From positions 62,001-126,000 of the forward strand of contig QKYL01000010.1 in the NCBI GenBank assembly GCA_003255745.1: 64,000 bases of DNA. The letters run 5' to 3'. Numbering within the stretch: the first letter of the stretch is position 1; the number at the start of each line of letters is the position of its first letter. The notes below the pieces were generated by a model that was given only the letters and a program-made list of their open reading frames with translations, made no database searches and was not told the origin of the DNA. Below are positions 18,604 through 27,573 of this stretch, one piece after another. The translations under genes were made by a program, and so were the position numbers. The DNA comes from Paracoccus saliphilus (lineage in GTDB: Bacteria; Pseudomonadota; Alphaproteobacteria; Rhodobacterales; Rhodobacteraceae).

Positions 18604-19700
18604 CGGACAACTCCTTGATGCGGGATGTGGCGGCTGATGCCGCGATTTGCGGGCCGCGTGGCCGCAAGCAGCGCTTCGCTGATGGCCTCCAGCGGAAGCA
18701 CGGCGGATGCCGCGCCCAGTTCGACCGCGGCGGCCGGCATGCCCCAGACGACCGAGGTCGCCTCGTCCTGGGCGATGGTCACGCCGCCGGCCTTGCGGAT
18801 CGCCAGCAGCCCCTGGGCGCCGTCCTTGCCCATCCCGGTCAGCAACGCGGCCACGACCGAACCGCCGACCGCGCGGGCGACCGAGCGGAACATCACGTCA
18901 ACCGAAGGGCGGGAAAAGCAGACCGGCTCGCCCTCGGCCAGGGACACGTACCAGTTCGGACCCCGGCCGTTGACCGTCAGGTGGCTCTTGCCCCCCGGGG
19001 CCAGCAGCGCAAGGCCGCTGGTCACCGCGTCGCCGTCCCGTGCCTCGCGCACGGTGATCGCGCAGGCGTCGTTCAGGCGCCGGGCAAACGCCGAGGTAAA
19101 GCCTTCCGGCATGTGCTGCACGATCACGATCCCCGGTGCATCCTTGGGAAAGGATTGCAGGATCTGGGCCAGTGCCTGGACCCCGCCGGTCGAGGCGCCG
19201 ATGGCGATCATCCGGCTGCCGCCGGTGGCGGGGCAGGGGGCCGTCGGGCGCGACCGGTCGGGGATCGGCGTCGTCGGGCGGGCCTGCGCTGCGGCGCGGA
19301 CGCGCTGGCACACCTCGGCCATGATGGCGGGCAGCCCCTCGCCGACGCCGATCGATGGCTTGGCGATGACGTCCACCGCCCCCGCTTCCAGCGCCGCCAG
19401 CGTGACGGCCGCGCCGCGCTGCGTGGTGCTGGAGATGATGACCGTGGGCAGCGGATGCGTCGGCATCAGTTCGCGCAGGAAGCTGACGCCGTCCAGGCGC
19501 GGCATCTCGATGTCCAGGGTCATGACATCGGGGTTCAGCGTGCCGATCATCTCGCGCGCCTGCTCGGCGCTGGCGGCGGCACCGACGACGTGGATCTGCG
19601 GGTCCGTGGACAGGCCGATTGTCAGGACCTTGCGGATCACCGCCGAGTCGTCGACGATCAGGACCCGCACCGCCCGATCCGGGTACGGCGGCCGGCTCAT
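18600..19700 (-). CDS. cheB1: Chemotaxis methylesterase/deamidase CheB
   Basis: This 366-residue protein has an N-terminal receiver domain with Asp63 in 'TLDIEMPRLDG' and a C-terminal methylesterase domain. The catalytic Ser is in 'AIGASTGGVQAL', the His in 'VIVQHMPEGFTS' and the Asp in 'LTGMGKDGAQGL'. It removes methyl groups from receptors, giving adaptation together with CheR next door. It overlaps cheR and cheW by 4 bases each. Confidence 0.96.
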   Translation of the reverse strand: MSRPPYPDRAVRVLIVDDSAVIRKVLTIGLSTDPQIHVVGAAASAEQAREMIGTLNPDVMTLDIEMPRLDGVSFLRELMPTHPLPTVIISSTTQRGAAVTLAALEAGAVDVIAKPSIGVGEGLPAIMAEVCQRVRAAAQARPTTPIPDRSRPTAPCPATGGSRMIAIGASTGGVQALAQILQSFPKDAPGIVIVQHMPEGFTSAFARRLNDACAITVREARDGDAVTSGLALLAPGGKSHLTVNGRGPNWYVSLAEGEPVCFSRPSVDVMFRSVARAVGGSVVAALLTGMGKDGAQGLLAIRKAGGVTIAQDEATSVVWGMPAAAVELGAASAVLPLEAISEALLAATRPANRGISRHIPHQGVVR

Positions 19701-20521
19701 CCGCCCGCTCCTGTCCGGCGGTTGATGCCGCTGGTGACATAGGTCCAGCGGGGCGACATGTCGCGCATGGTTTCAGTGACGCTTGTGAACAGGATGCCGT
19801 TCGGCTCGGTCACGTCGGCGATGGCCTCGATCACGTCGATCTGGTCCTTCATCGCGAAATAATACAACACGTTGCGGCAGAACACGGCCTGGAACGGTTT
19901 GCGAAACGGATAAGGATAGCTTTTCAGGTTCATCCGCCGGAACGTGCAGGCCGCGCGGATCTCGGGGGTGACCTGGAACTGCTCGATCCCCACCGGCCGC
20001 AGATATCGGCTGCGGATGTGGTCGGGCGTCTGTTCCAGGTGTCGGGCCGGGAAGATGCCCGCCTCGGCGCGTTCGATCACGGGGCCGCTGATGTCGGTGC
20101 CCAGGATCTGGGTGCGCGACAGCGCCTCCATCCCAAGCGTTTCGGCGATCAGGATCGCCAGGGTATAAACCTCGTCCCCGGTTGAGCAGGCGGCGCTCCA
20201 CAGCCGGATTTCGCGACGGTTCTTCAGGATCGGCAGGACGTTGTTGCGGAAATGTTCCAGAACATCGGTTTCGCGGAAGAAATAGGTGTGGTTGGTCGAG
20301 GCGGCATGGATCACCGCCATCTGGATCTCGTGGTTGTTGGCGTCGGTCACCTCGGCTGCCAGCTGCGACAGCGCCGGCAGCTGAAAGGCCCGCTGGACCC
20401 GCGACAGGCGCTGGTGCAGCAGGTCGCGCTTGTGTTCGGGATAGTGGATGGCGCAACGCTGCTCCAGCCAGCCGCGGATCGTCTCGTATCCGGCGCGTTC
20501 AAGGGACGTCTCGATGTTCAT
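19697..20521 (-). CDS. cheR3: Chemotaxis receptor methyltransferase CheR
   Basis: The 274-residue protein has the CheR N-terminal helical domain and an S-adenosylmethionine-binding domain with 'RLWSAACSTGDEVYTLAI', 'ILGTDISGPVIERA' and 'FCRNVLYYF'. The ATG at 20521 overlaps the cheA4 stop codon. An open frame continues further upstream but lies on cheA4 and has no CheR content. It methylates glutamates on receptors, most likely TlpT here. Confidence 0.95.
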   Translation of the reverse strand: MNIETSLERAGYETIRGWLEQRCAIHYPEHKRDLLHQRLSRVQRAFQLPALSQLAAEVTDANNHEIQMAVIHAASTNHTYFFRETDVLEHFRNNVLPILKNRREIRLWSAACSTGDEVYTLAILIAETLGMEALSRTQILGTDISGPVIERAEAGIFPARHLEQTPDHIRSRYLRPVGIEQFQVTPEIRAACTFRRMNLKSYPYPFRKPFQAVFCRNVLYYFAMKDQIDVIEAIADVTEPNGILFTSVTETMRDMSPRWTYVTSGINRRTGAGG

Positions 20522-21729
20522 CAGCGCCCGCCCCCTGCGGTAAGCCTTTCGCAGTCCAGAACCATCGCCACCTCGCCCGTGCCCAGGATCGCGCAGCCAT
20601 AGCTGGCGCGGACCTTGGTCATGCGGCCCGACAGCGGTTTCAGGACGACCTGCTGGCGATCCAGGATCTCGTCCACGGGCACCGCCAGGCGGCCGTTCTG
20701 GGTGTTGAAGACGACAACGACCTGGGCCGTGCCGGTATCGCCCTCGTCCTGCGGTACGAAGCTGTCGAAGAAGTTCTCCAGCCGGCAGATCGGGATGCTG
20801 TCGCCCCGCAGGCGCAGCAGTTCCGCACCGCCATCGGCCGAGATGCGGGGCATCTCCTCGGGGCGGGGGCGGGTGATCTCGGATACGACGTCGATGGGCA
20901 CGGCGAACAGCTGCGACCGGCGGCGCAGGATGATGCAATCCAGAAAGGCCAGCGACACGGGGATGTGCAGCGCCACGCGGGTTCCCTGTCCGGCAAAGCT
21001 TTCCACGCCGATGCGCCCGCGCAGGGCGGTCATCGTTGTGTTCAGCACATCCATGCCGACGCCGCGCCCCGACAGGTTCGACACGTTCTCGGCGGTGGAA
21101 AATCCCGGCTCGAAGATGACCTTCCACAGGGCGCCGGGCTCTGGCTCCTCGTCAGGGCCGAACAGGCCCCGTTCGCGCGCCTTGCGCAGGATGCGGTCGC
21201 GATCCAGGCCGCGGCCGTCATCCTCGACGATGATGCGGACCTCGCTGCCTACCTGGGCGGCCGACAGCAGGATGCGGCCCGCATCGGCCTTGCCCGCCTT
21301 CTGGCGTTCCTCGACCGGCTCCAGGCCGTGGTCCGCGGCATTGCGCAAGACATGCAGCAGCGGATCGTACAGCCGGTCGGCCACCAGCTTGTCGATCTGC
21401 GTCTCGCCGCCCTCGATGACCAAGTCGATCTTCTTGCCGGTCTGGCGCTCGAGTTCGCGGATCATCCGGCGCAGGCGCTTGAAGACCTCGTCGATCTGCA
21501 ACAGGCGCATGCTGGTGGCCGCGTCCTGCACCTCGCGCACGATCATCATCAGCCGGTGGACGGCGGTCTCGAAATGCGACAGCTCCAACCCTTCCAGGTC
21601 GGGCGACCGCACGGTTTCGGCCACTGACAAGGACAGTTCCGCCACCAGATCCATCAGCTTGCCGATGCGCTCCGAGGGAACGCGCATCAGTCCACCGTCC
21701 TGCGCCGCGTCTGGTGCCGCGACGCTCAT
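20521..21729 (-). CDS. cheA4: CheA4-like histidine kinase without P1 and P2 domains
   Basis: The 402-residue protein contains only P3 (dimerisation, 'LMRVPSERIGKLMDLVAELS'), P4 (N box 'HVLRNAADHGLEPVEER', G1 'VEDDGRGLDRDRI', G2 'LSGRGVGMDV') and P5 (CheW-like) domains. There is no Hpt domain, so it cannot be phosphorylated on its own P1 and must act on another protein. R. sphaeroides CheA4 has the same plan and phosphorylates CheA3. I prefer the ATG at 21729 to a TTG eleven codons upstream. It leads the operon. Confidence 0.92.
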   Translation of the reverse strand: MSVAAPDAAQDGGLMRVPSERIGKLMDLVAELSLSVAETVRSPDLEGLELSHFETAVHRLMMIVREVQDAATSMRLLQIDEVFKRLRRMIRELERQTGKKIDLVIEGGETQIDKLVADRLYDPLLHVLRNAADHGLEPVEERQKAGKADAGRILLSAAQVGSEVRIIVEDDGRGLDRDRILRKARERGLFGPDEEPEPGALWKVIFEPGFSTAENVSNLSGRGVGMDVLNTTMTALRGRIGVESFAGQGTRVALHIPVSLAFLDCIILRRRSQLFAVPIDVVSEITRPRPEEMPRISADGGAELLRLRGDSIPICRLENFFDSFVPQDEGDTGTAQVVVVFNTQNGRLAVPVDEILDRQQVVLKPLSGRMTKVRASYGCAILGTGEVAMVLDCERLTAGGGR

Positions 21730-21843
21730 GCTGCGCCTCTTGTCCGGGATGGGTGATGGCAATGGGTCATGGTGACTGCTTCTTTTGGCGAGGAACTGGG
21801 CTGTGCCGGCTGCCTGCGGGGTCCGGGAAGGAGTGGGCCGCGA

Positions 21844-22149
21844 TCAGGCAGCTTCCTCCGAACTGTCGTAGGTGAAGATGCAGACGCCATCGAAGCCGTT
21901 GGACCTGAAAAGAAATGTCTTCTTCATGGTGTCCAGGAAGCTGCCGTGCTTCTTCTCGAAGGTCTTGAGATCGTTGATGTTGGGAAAGAACAGGTTGATG
22001 GAGACGTCGCCCTCCTTGGAGATGACGACGTTCAAGGCGCTCAAATTGCAGGTCGGAATGGCATTTCCCAGTGTCTCAACCACGAAGGGTGCTGCAATCT
22101 GCGCCGCATCGAGGGTCGGAAATTTCAGGTGATATGTCTTGGAGAGCAT
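21844..22149 (-). CDS. Small hypothetical protein between the chemotaxis operon and fleT
   Basis: I do not recognise this 101-residue protein. It is soluble, alternates likely strands and helices ('YHLKFPTLDAAQIAAPFV', 'VSINLFFPNINDLKTFEKKH'), and ends in an acidic tail. It has more Lys, Asn and Phe than its neighbours, unusual for this G+C-rich genome and a possible sign of separate origin. The ATG at 22149 has a weak upstream AGGG. A weak sigma-28-like sequence lies upstream. It is 114 bases ahead of cheA4 on the same strand, so it may be the first gene of that operon or a separate late gene. Confidence 0.65.
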   Translation of the reverse strand: MLSKTYHLKFPTLDAAQIAAPFVVETLGNAIPTCNLSALNVVISKEGDVSINLFFPNINDLKTFEKKHGSFLDTMKKTFLFRSNGFDGVCIFTYDSSEEAA

Positions 22150-22214
22150 GCTGCGGCCCTGATTTGATCTGATCAGGCCCTTGAACGGCTGCCCTTACCC
22201 GAATGTGATACGGC

Positions 22215-22239
22215 CCTTCGGCAGCGGCCCTATCCTTTA
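22215..22239 (-). promoter_or_regulatory. Weak sigma-28-like promoter for the small hypothetical gene
   Basis: On the minus strand TAAA is followed after 13 bases by GCCGAAGG, close to the flagellar sigma-28 pattern TAAA-N15-GCCGATAA but two bases short in spacing. It lies 66 bases upstream of the start at 22149. Confidence 0.3.
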
Positions 22240-22336
22240 GGTTTGCCGGTTCCAACATGGGGTTTTGGGCGTACAGACCGGATTACCTTCGGGGGTTCTT
22301 TCCCCGTCGAATGGACGGGTCCCTTGCCCGATGGTG

Positions 22337-22352
22337 CGTCGGGTTTCCGTCG
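22337..22352. promoter_or_regulatory. Imperfect GTCGG-N4-CCGAC dyad upstream of fleT
   Basis: CGTCGGGTTTCCGTCG differs at only two of 16 positions from the dyad upstream of rpoN2. A second partial copy (GGCGGGTTTTCCGACA, 22377-22392) lies 25 bases further on. Both are upstream of the sigma-54 site of fleT, where an activator such as FleQ would bind. Confidence 0.4.
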
Positions 22353-22479
22353 CCTTTATGCCCGCCGGGTTGTCCTGGCGGGTTTTCCGACAGGGTGACG
22401 GCTTCCGTTCAGGGCATTTTAGCCGCGATATGGTCGAAAAGCCGACAGAAGCAGGATTTCTCCTCCTCTGCCGCCCGGC

Positions 22480-22494
22480 TGGCATGCTTCCTGC
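22480..22494 (+). promoter_or_regulatory. Sigma-54 promoter of the fleT-fliEFGHIJ operon
   Basis: TGGCATGCTTCCTGC has the invariant GG at -24 and GC at -12 with ten bases between. It lies 35 bases before the fleT start. Confidence 0.75.
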
Positions 22495-22529
22495 CTTTAT
22501 GTCTGCAAGTGACGTAAAGCGAGGGCAAC

Positions 22530-23687
<1,158 letters not shown>

Positions 23688-23697
23688 GGCAACGACC

Positions 23698-24000
23698 ATG
23701 ACGATCGGACCCATTGGAACCGGCTTCAACTTTGTTCCGCTTCAGCCCGCGCCGCCGGCGCGGCCCGCCAACAACGACGGACCTGATTTCGGTGATCGGA
23801 TCAGAACGGCGGTGGACCAGGTAAATACCTCTCAGCAGCAGGCGGGCCAATCCGCCAAGGCTTGGGAAATGGGCATGGAAAACGACCTGGCCGCCGTGAT
23901 GGTGGATCAGCAGGTCGCCTCGCTTGGATTCCAGCTGACGCTCAACGTTCGCAACAAGGCGCTTGGCGCCTATCGCGACATCATGAACATGCCGCTGTAA
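23698..24000 (+). CDS. fliE: Flagellar hook-basal body protein FliE
   Basis: The 100-residue protein matches FliE in length and in its C-terminus ('MVDQQVASLGFQLTLNVRNKALGAYRDIM' region), which forms the helical junction between MS ring and rod. The central helix contains 'NTSQQQAGQSAKAWEMG'. The ATG at 23698 follows GAGGC. It sits between fleT and fliF in one operon. Confidence 0.93.
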   Translation: MTIGPIGTGFNFVPLQPAPPARPANNDGPDFGDRIRTAVDQVNTSQQQAGQSAKAWEMGMENDLAAVMVDQQVASLGFQLTLNVRNKALGAYRDIMNMPL

Positions 24001-24027
24001 GGCGGCCCTGTCCAAGGCGATTACCTG

Positions 24028-25749
24028 ATGGCGCTGTCTCCTGCACCGCGTTCCACCACGACACCCGCGCCCGCTTCGGCCCTTGGCCGGCTGCGCGGCG
24101 TTTCCGATACCTTGCGGGATTTTACCCAGCAACCTGCGGTGCGCCGGGCGCTGCCCTCGATCGTGCTGGTCGCGGTGTCGGCAATGGCGCTGCTGGTGTG
24201 GCTGTCGCTGCGCGAGCCGCAGCGATCCACCCTGTACCCCGGCATGGCCGAGGCCGAAAAGGCCCGCGTCATCGAAAGCCTGACAGCAGGCGGTATCGAC
24301 GCCCGCATCGACCGCACCACCGGAGAAATCACCGTCGCCTCGGACGACTATCACCGTGCGCGGCTGGCCTTGGCCGCGCAGGGGCTGCCGCAGTCGGTGC
24401 CGGACGGCGACCGCATCCTGACCGACCTGCCGATGGGCGCCAGCCGCGCGCTGGAGGTTGCGCGCCTGCGCCAGGCGCAGGAGCTGGACCTGGCCCGATC
24501 CATCACCGAAATCGCCAGCATCCAGGGCGCGCGCGTCCATCTGGCCCTGCCCGAACGGTCCGCCTTCCTGCGCGACACGCATCCGCCCCGCGCTTCGGTC
24601 TTTCTGACGCTGGCCGCTGGCCGGGTGCTGGACGCAGGCCAGGTCGAGGCGATCGTGCATCTGGTATCCTCGTCGATCCCCGGCATGGCGCGGGACGAGG
24701 TCACTGTGGTCGACCAGGCCGGCCGCCTGCTGTCGCGCGGCGACGAGGATGCGGCCGACCGCCTGAGCGAGCGCCAGCTGCGCCACCGCGTGGAGGTCGA
24801 GACCCTGCTGCGCCGCCGGATCGAGGCCGTGCTGACACCCATCGTCGGCGTCGGGAACCTGTCGGTCGAGGTCACCGCCGCGATGGATTTCACGCAGCGC
24901 GAGATCATGGAAGAGCGCGTCGATCCCGAGGGCAACGCCCTGCGCAGCGAACAGCTGTCCGAAACCGAGAACCGCGACGCCCCGGCGGGCGGCATTCCCG
25001 GCGCGGTGGCCAACACGCCCCCGGTCGAGGCCGACCTGGCCGATGCCCCGGCAGAGGAGGGCGCGCCGGGGGCCGTGCGCAGCCGGTCAACCGGAACAAC
25101 GCGCAACTTCGAGGTCAGCCGCAGCGTCGCCAACACCAAGGCCGAGACCGGCCAGATCCAGCGCATCTCGGCCGCCGTCGTGATCCGGGCGCCCGCGCCG
25201 GCCCCCGTGGCGGAAATTCCCGAAGATCAGGCCCCCGCCGATCCGTCTGCGCCGCTTCTGCCCGCCGCGCTGATGGAGGATCTGCAGCGCCTGGCGGAAA
25301 CCGCCATCGGCATGGATGCCGAACGCGGCGATCGCGTGACCATCCTGGCCCAGCCCTTCGCGGAACCCGTCGATGCCATGGCCGGAGAGGTCGCCAATTA
25401 TGACTGGGTTCCCGATGCGATGCGCCAGCTGGGCCTGATCGCGCTGCTGGCCATCGTGGGGCTTGGCGTCGTGCGCCCGCTGCTGATGCGCCAGACCCAG
25501 GCGGGCCCTGCCGATGGCATGCCTGTCCTGACCGCCACCACCAAGGTCGAGGTCGCCGAAGGAGAGACCCTGGACACCATCGAGCAGCGGCTGGACCGCA
25601 ACCAGCGCGACCTGCTGGCCAGTGTCGTGGGCAGCAACGCCAGCCGCGCGCAAAAGCAGATGGTCCTGCGCCAGCTGGGCGCCGAAGACCCGGTCCGCAT
25701 CGCGCTGGTGATGCACCGGATGATGCTGCCCGAACGCGACATCACCTAG
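24028..25749 (+). CDS. fliF: Flagellar MS-ring protein FliF
   Basis: The 573-residue membrane protein has a first membrane helix near residues 45-65 ('SIVLVAVSAMALLVWL'), ring-building motif domains with 'LYPGMAEAEKARVIESL', and a C-terminal membrane helix ('LIALLAIVGLGVVRPLL') before the cytoplasmic tail that binds FliG. 'VEVTAAMDFTQREIMEERVD' is typical. Length is normal for FliF. It is third in the fleT operon. Confidence 0.96.
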   Translation: MALSPAPRSTTTPAPASALGRLRGVSDTLRDFTQQPAVRRALPSIVLVAVSAMALLVWLSLREPQRSTLYPGMAEAEKARVIESLTAGGIDARIDRTTGEITVASDDYHRARLALAAQGLPQSVPDGDRILTDLPMGASRALEVARLRQAQELDLARSITEIASIQGARVHLALPERSAFLRDTHPPRASVFLTLAAGRVLDAGQVEAIVHLVSSSIPGMARDEVTVVDQAGRLLSRGDEDAADRLSERQLRHRVEVETLLRRRIEAVLTPIVGVGNLSVEVTAAMDFTQREIMEERVDPEGNALRSEQLSETENRDAPAGGIPGAVANTPPVEADLADAPAEEGAPGAVRSRSTGTTRNFEVSRSVANTKAETGQIQRISAAVVIRAPAPAPVAEIPEDQAPADPSAPLLPAALMEDLQRLAETAIGMDAERGDRVTILAQPFAEPVDAMAGEVANYDWVPDAMRQLGLIALLAIVGLGVVRPLLMRQTQAGPADGMPVLTATTKVEVAEGETLDTIEQRLDRNQRDLLASVVGSNASRAQKQMVLRQLGAEDPVRIALVMHRMMLPERDIT

Positions 25750-25761
25750 GAGATCTGACAG

Positions 25762-26772
25762 ATGCCTGCAGCCGTCACCCCTGGTCCCGCCACCTCTGAC
25801 GCCGCCGTGCTGATGCTGATGCTGGGCGAACGCATCGCCGCCGAGGTGATGCGCCACCTGAGCCCGGCCGAGGTCCAGCACCTGGGCGCGGCCATGTATG
25901 CCGTCGAGCATGTCCCCGAGGACGAGATGGACCGCATCGTTGATGGCTTCCTGAAGCAGCTGGCCGCCGAGACGGGCCTGGGCCACGGCACCCATGCCTA
26001 TGTCCGCAGCGTGATGAACGAGGCGCTTGGCCCCGACCGCGCCCAGTCCGTCATCAGCCGCATCAGCCCCAACAGCAGCGACCGCCCGATCGAGCTGCTG
26101 GACTGGATGGATGCGCGCGGCATTTCGGAACTGATTGCGGACGAGCACCCCCAGATCATGGCGCTGGTCATCGCCTGCCTGGAATATGGACAGGCCGCGC
26201 AGGTCCTGGGATCGCTGCCCGAAGACCTGCAGCCCGATGTGATCCGCCGCATCGCCCAGCTGAATTCCGTCACGCCCGAGGCGCTGCGCGATCTGGAGCA
26301 GGTGCTGCAGCGCAAGTTCAAGGCGACCTCGACCTCGGCCGCCTCGCAGATCGGGGGGGTGCGGGCCGCGGCGCGGATCATGAACTTTACCCGATCGGGA
26401 ACCGAGGCGCGGATCCTGCGCGACATCCGCAAGGACGACAAGGACCTGATGGTGGCCATCCAGGACAACATGTTCGTCTTTGACAGCCTGGGCCGGTCGG
26501 ACGACCGCAGCCTGCAGACCCTGCTGCGCGGCATCGAACCCGAGCGTCTGGTCCTGGCGCTGAAGGGCGCGGACGAGGTCCTGCGCGACCGGCTTCTGTC
26601 CTGCATGTCGGTCCGCGCCGCCGCAGGCATCCGCGACGAGATGGAAGCCCTGGGCCCCGTCCGCCTGACCGAGGTGCAGGAGGCGCAGAAGCAGATCGTC
26701 GCGGTGGCCCGCCAGATGGCCGATGCCGGCACCATCGTGCTGGCCGGCCGTGGCGGCGAGGAGATGGTGTGA
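25762..26772 (+). CDS. fliG: Flagellar motor switch protein FliG
   Basis: The 336-residue protein has the three FliG domains: an N-terminal FliF-binding part, a middle domain with 'ISELIADEHPQIMALVIACL' and 'PEDLQPDVIRRIAQL', and a C-terminal domain with charged torque residues around 'MFVFDSLGRSDDRSLQTLL' and 'DRLLSCMSVRAA'. It carries the interaction of the C-ring with the stator. It starts 12 bases after fliF with GGAG at good spacing. Confidence 0.97.
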   Translation: MPAAVTPGPATSDAAVLMLMLGERIAAEVMRHLSPAEVQHLGAAMYAVEHVPEDEMDRIVDGFLKQLAAETGLGHGTHAYVRSVMNEALGPDRAQSVISRISPNSSDRPIELLDWMDARGISELIADEHPQIMALVIACLEYGQAAQVLGSLPEDLQPDVIRRIAQLNSVTPEALRDLEQVLQRKFKATSTSAASQIGGVRAAARIMNFTRSGTEARILRDIRKDDKDLMVAIQDNMFVFDSLGRSDDRSLQTLLRGIEPERLVLALKGADEVLRDRLLSCMSVRAAAGIRDEMEALGPVRLTEVQEAQKQIVAVARQMADAGTIVLAGRGGEEMV

Positions 26773-26805
26773 CAATGACGGCGCGACTGACCGGCAGGAG
26801 GACTG

Positions 26806-27573
26806 ATGGGCTTTCAACCTGATCTGCCCGAGGCGAGCCTGACCGTGGGCTTTGTCCCAACGCCGGGCCTGCGTGTCGCCTCCGAAATATCCGGCTTCGT
26901 GCTGCGCGACCCGATGACCCGTCGCCTGCACGTCCCCGTCGCCCCGCCCGAGGTGTCTTTGGCCGAGGACGATCCCGAGCCTGCCGATCCGGCGCCCCTT
27001 GTGATCGAGGCGCCCGCGCCGCCGCGCAGCGCCCCTGCCACCTATGGAGCTGATCAGCTGGCCGCAGCGCGGGCCGAGGCCCATCGCGAGGGCGAGGCAT
27101 TGGGCCGCACCCGCGCCCAAGCCGAATTCGCCGCCGAGCGCCAGGGCCTTGCCCTGGCCGCGCAGTCGCTGGCCGCGGCCCTGGCCGCGCTGGCCCAGCC
27201 CACCCCGCCGCAACTGCAGGGGCTGACGCTGGCGTTGAACCGGGCCGTCCTGTCGCTGGCGGCCGCGCGGGCGGGGCAGGCCATCGACAGCATGCCCGCC
27301 CCCTTTGCCCGCCGCGTGGCGGCGCTGGTGGAGCGTTTGGGGCATGGATTGCAGGAGGTTACGGTTCACCTGCACCCGGACGACCTGGCTGCGGTCATCC
27401 CGCTGCTGGCCGATCCCGTGCCGCCCGACCTAGCACGTCTGGCCGCGTCCCGACTGCTGCCCGACCCGGCTTTGGCGCGCGGAGATGCGGACCTGCGGGC
27501 ACCGGGTGTGCGTCTTGTGGACCTGCTGCAGGACCTTTCCGATGGTCCTGTCCTGGGCGGCGAGGCAGCGTGA
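26806..27573 (+). CDS. fliH: Flagellar assembly protein FliH
   Basis: The 255-residue protein lies between fliG and fliI, where FliH always is. The N-terminus is proline- and acid-rich, the centre has an Ala-rich helix with glycine-spaced repeats ('ARAEAHREGEALGRTRAQ'), and the C-terminus has the FliH/YscL-like 'QEVTVHLHPDDLAAVIPLL'. It binds FliI and keeps it at the export gate. Ribosome site is GGAGGAC. Its stop overlaps the fliI start. Confidence 0.87.
   Translation: MGFQPDLPEASLTVGFVPTPGLRVASEISGFVLRDPMTRRLHVPVAPPEVSLAEDDPEPADPAPLVIEAPAPPRSAPATYGADQLAAARAEAHREGEALGRTRAQAEFAAERQGLALAAQSLAAALAALAQPTPPQLQGLTLALNRAVLSLAAARAGQAIDSMPAPFARRVAALVERLGHGLQEVTVHLHPDDLAAVIPLLADPVPPDLARLAASRLLPDPALARGDADLRAPGVRLVDLLQDLSDGPVLGGEAA

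Larger units (their letters stand above)
22150..22529. other. 380-base non-coding control region between the small hypothetical gene and fleT
   Basis: This stretch has no convincing gene. It holds the sigma-54 site for fleT near its right end, two GTCGG/CCGAC-like dyads, two hairpins (CGGGG-N-CCCCG around 22290-22306 and CCCGCC-N10-GGCGGG followed by TTTT at 22361-22386), and a weak sigma-28-like site reading left. Confidence 0.6.

Noticed and set aside
20522..21127. CheR extended upstream to 476 residues
   Set aside because: The extension is inside cheA4 in another frame; the ATG overlapping the cheA4 stop begins a complete CheR.
25087..27375. A 762-residue minus-strand open frame
   Set aside because: Antisense to fliF, fliG and fliH; rich in Gly, Gln, His and Arg as expected of a shadow frame.
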